19,454 bases of DNA from Comamonadaceae bacterium (GTDB taxonomy: Bacteria; Pseudomonadota; Gammaproteobacteria; Burkholderiales; Burkholderiaceae_C): contig CANIRI010000009.1 in the NCBI GenBank assembly GCA_947469815.1, positions 1-19,454 of the forward strand. Direction: 5' to 3'. A program made the translations under genes and the position numbers. Positions 17,733 to 19,454 of this stretch are shown piece by piece. Positions within the stretch are counted from its first letter, which is position 1, and each line of letters starts with the position of its first letter. The notes below the pieces were generated by a model. That model did not search any database. It was not told where the DNA came from and saw nothing but the letters and a program-made list of their open reading frames with translations.

Positions 17733-19382
17733 TCAGCGCGCCAGACCGAAGTAGCCGCCCCAAGGCTGCAAGGCTACATAGCCCTCAATCAGCAAAGCCC
17801 CTTGCAGGCCGCTGCCCTCCAGCGCTTGGGTGCCGTAGTGGGCAGGCGGAAGCGGCCAGTCCACCGCCACATCGCTGAAATTGAAAACGCACAGCACACA
17901 TTGCCCGGCATGGCTGCGCTCAAAGGCCAGCACCTGCGGGTGCAGAGGCAGCAGCTGCATATCGCCCTGCACCAGCACCGGGTGCTGCGCGCGCCAGCGG
18001 ATCAGGCCGGTGTAGAAGCTGAGCAAGCTGTGCGGATCGCTGCGCTGCGCGTCGACCGCCAGCGCCAGATGCTGCGGCGGCAGCGGCAGCCAGGGGGCAG
18101 CGCTGCTGAAGCCACCCTGCGTTTGTTGCGCCTCCCAGGGCATGGGCGTGCGGCAACCGTCGCGGCCTTTGAACTCGGGCCACATGGTTTTGCCATAGGG
18201 ATCTTGCAATTGTTCGAACGGGATGTCCGCCTCCGTGAGGCCGAGCTCGTCGCCTTGGTAAATACAGGGGCTGCCGCGCAGGCTCATCTGAAAGGCCGCA
18301 GCCAAGCGCAACAGGCGCGCATCGGGATCTGCGCCGCCCCATCGCGTGGCGACCCGCACCACATCGTGGTTGGACAAAGCCCAACAGGGCCAGCCGTCGC
18401 CCACGGCGGCCATGAATTTTTTAAGAAGCCCGTGCAAAAACGTGGCGCTGTGCTTGGGCGCAAACAAGTCAAAGGAATACGCCATGTGCAGCTTGTCGCC
18501 GCCTTGGGTGTATTCAGCGATGCGGGCCAGGCTGTCGTCGTCGCCGATTTCGCCGACCATGGTGCTGCCGGGGTAGCGGTCCAGCAGGGCGCGCAGTTCC
18601 TTCAAAAACCCGAGGTTCTCGGGTCGGCTTTTGTCGTACACATGGTGCTGGCGGCTGTAGGGGTTGACCGGGTCGACCGAGGCGTCGTTGGGGTCGGGCT
18701 GGCCGCGCCCCGGGTTGTTGCGCAGCGCTTGGTCATGGAAATAAAAATTCGCGGTGTCAAGCCGGTAGCCGTCCACTCCAAGCTCCAACCAGAAGCGCAC
18801 ATCGTCGAGCACGGCGGCGCGCACCTGCGGGTTGTGGAAATTCAGGTCGGGTTGCGAGACCAGAAAGTTGTGCATGTAGTACTGCAAGCGCCGGGTGTCC
18901 CACTGCCAGGCGCTGCCGCCAAAGATGGACAGCCAGTTGTTCGGCGGCGTGCCGTCGTCGCGCGCATCAGCCCACACATACCAGTCTGCGCGCGGGTTGT
19001 CCTGGCTGGCGCGGCTCTCGACGAACCAAGGGTGTTGATCGGATGTGTGCGAGAACACCTGGTCGATCATGACTTTCAGGCTCAGGCTGTGCGCGTGGCG
19101 CACCAGTTCGCGAAAGTCATCCAGCGTGCCGAAGAGTGGGTCGATGTCGCGGTAGTCGCTGACGTCGTAACCAAAGTCTTTCATCGGGCTTTTGAACACC
19201 GGCGACAGCCACACCGCGTCAGCACCGAGGGCTGCGACATGGGCCAAGCGCTGCGTGATGCCGGGCAAGTCGCCCACGCCGTCGCCGTTGCTGTCCTGGA
19301 AGGAGCGCGGGTAGATCTGGTAGATGATGCCGCCGCGCCACCAATCCGGTGTGTCAGCCCGCGCTGCGGACGCTTGATTCAT
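17733..19382 (-). CDS. Cytoplasmic GH13 alpha-glucosidase (oligo-1,6-glucosidase/AglA-like)
   Basis: A 549-residue alpha-amylase-family enzyme without a signal peptide, so it acts in the cytoplasm. The barrel begins '[19 protein letters not shown]', typical of alpha-glucosidases and oligo-1,6-glucosidases. Region I is [14 protein letters not shown]. Catalytic residues are Asp209 in GYRLDTANF, Glu278 in VGEIGDDD and Asp340 in LSNHDVVR. '[13 protein letters not shown]' and '[10 protein letters not shown]' are common to this group. The pattern most resembles proteobacterial AglA-type alpha-glucosidases (GH13 subfamily 23 in my judgement), which hydrolyse short alpha-glucosides such as maltose. 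It is the first gene of the glycogen operon and lies 23 bp before glgB. It may clear the short maltooligosaccharides left by GlgX and GlgP. The exact substrate, and whether it transglycosylates, cannot be read. Confidence 0.9.
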   Translation of the reverse strand: MNQASAARADTPDWWRGGIIYQIYPRSFQDSNGDGVGDLPGITQRLAHVAALGADAVWLSPVFKSPMKDFGYDVSDYRDIDPLFGTLDDFRELVRHAHSLSLKVMIDQVFSHTSDQHPWFVESRASQDNPRADWYVWADARDDGTPPNNWLSIFGGSAWQWDTRRLQYYMHNFLVSQPDLNFHNPQVRAAVLDDVRFWLELGVDGYRLDTANFYFHDQALRNNPGRGQPDPNDASVDPVNPYSRQHHVYDKSRPENLGFLKELRALLDRYPGSTMVGEIGDDDSLARIAEYTQGGDKLHMAYSFDLFAPKHSATFLHGLLKKFMAAVGDGWPCWALSNHDVVRVATRWGGADPDARLLRLAAAFQMSLRGSPCIYQGDELGLTEADIPFEQLQDPYGKTMWPEFKGRDGCRTPMPWEAQQTQGGFSSAAPWLPLPPQHLALAVDAQRSDPHSLLSFYTGLIRWRAQHPVLVQGDMQLLPLHPQVLAFERSHAGQCVLCVFNFSDVAVDWPLPPAHYGTQALEGSGLQGALLIEGYVALQPWGGYFGLAR

Positions 19383-19435
19383 GGGTACTGCGGCTCCAGG
19401 GAGGGGCCGCCGGCACGACGCCTGCAGCTGTAAAC

Positions 19436-19441
19436 ATTGTA
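19436..19441 (-). promoter_or_regulatory. Candidate -10 box of the glycogen operon promoter
   Basis: TACAAT on the minus strand, one mismatch from TATAAT, lies 53 bp upstream of the alpha-glucosidase ATG in a short AT-richer patch. A matching -35 element would fall beyond the right edge of the window and cannot be checked. It would give a 5' leader of roughly 45 nt. No operator-like palindrome is visible in the 72 bp available. Confidence 0.35.
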
Positions 19442-19454
19442 GGCGGGGCCTGCG

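Noticed and set aside
17712..19433. 573-codon plus-strand frame antisense to the alpha-glucosidase
   Set aside because: The GH13 catalytic motifs on the minus strand are complete. The antisense frame shows no family pattern.

Overview
The window looks like a chromosomal stretch from a Burkholderiales bacterium, most likely a member of the Comamonadaceae (Rhodoferax/Polaromonas-like). This rests on the high GC content, the codon usage and the flavour of the protein sequences; it is a judgement from reading, not from a search. There are 14 protein-coding genes, packed closely in two convergent operons. No RNA genes, insertion sequences, CRISPR arrays or pseudogenes are visible. No gap between genes exceeds about 110 bases.

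Left half, plus strand (1-8067): the 3' part of a LacI-family regulator gene is followed by a complete ABC import operon. Its genes are a periplasmic sugar/polyol-binding protein, two MalF/MalG-type permeases, a 76-residue two-helix membrane protein and two different MalK-like ATPases. The operon ends with dhaL and dhaK, the two soluble subunits of a dihydroxyacetone-type kinase. The layout (binding protein, two permeases, small membrane protein, two ATPases) resembles the GlpV-P-Q-U-S-T glycerol transporter of rhizobia, but no glycerol kinase or glycerol-3-phosphate dehydrogenase gene is present. The kinase genes suggest instead that a small ketose or triose (dihydroxyacetone, erythrulose or similar) is imported and then phosphorylated in the cytoplasm. 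A 36-nt stem-loop lies between the binding-protein gene and the first permease gene and probably sets their expression ratio.

Right half, minus strand (8092-19382): a six-gene glycogen operon, transcribed right to left. It runs GH13 alpha-glucosidase, glgB (branching), glgX (debranching), glgC (ADP-glucose pyrophosphorylase), glgA (glycogen synthase), glgP (phosphorylase). Spacers are 23-30 bp, except for a TGATG stop/start overlap between glgB and glgX. Together the genes cover synthesis (glgC, glgA, glgB) and breakdown (glgP, glgX, plus the alpha-glucosidase for short oligosaccharides). No malQ or phosphoglucomutase gene is in view.

The operons meet tail to tail with only 24 bp between the dhaK and glgP stop codons. 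A metabolic link is plausible but inferred: triose phosphate from the first operon could feed gluconeogenesis and then glycogen storage. The points most worth checking are the unassigned transporter-kinase system, the atypical signature motif of the first ATPase, the kinase pair without a DhaM phosphodonor, and an Arg in GlgC where the E. coli enzyme has its activator-site Lys39.
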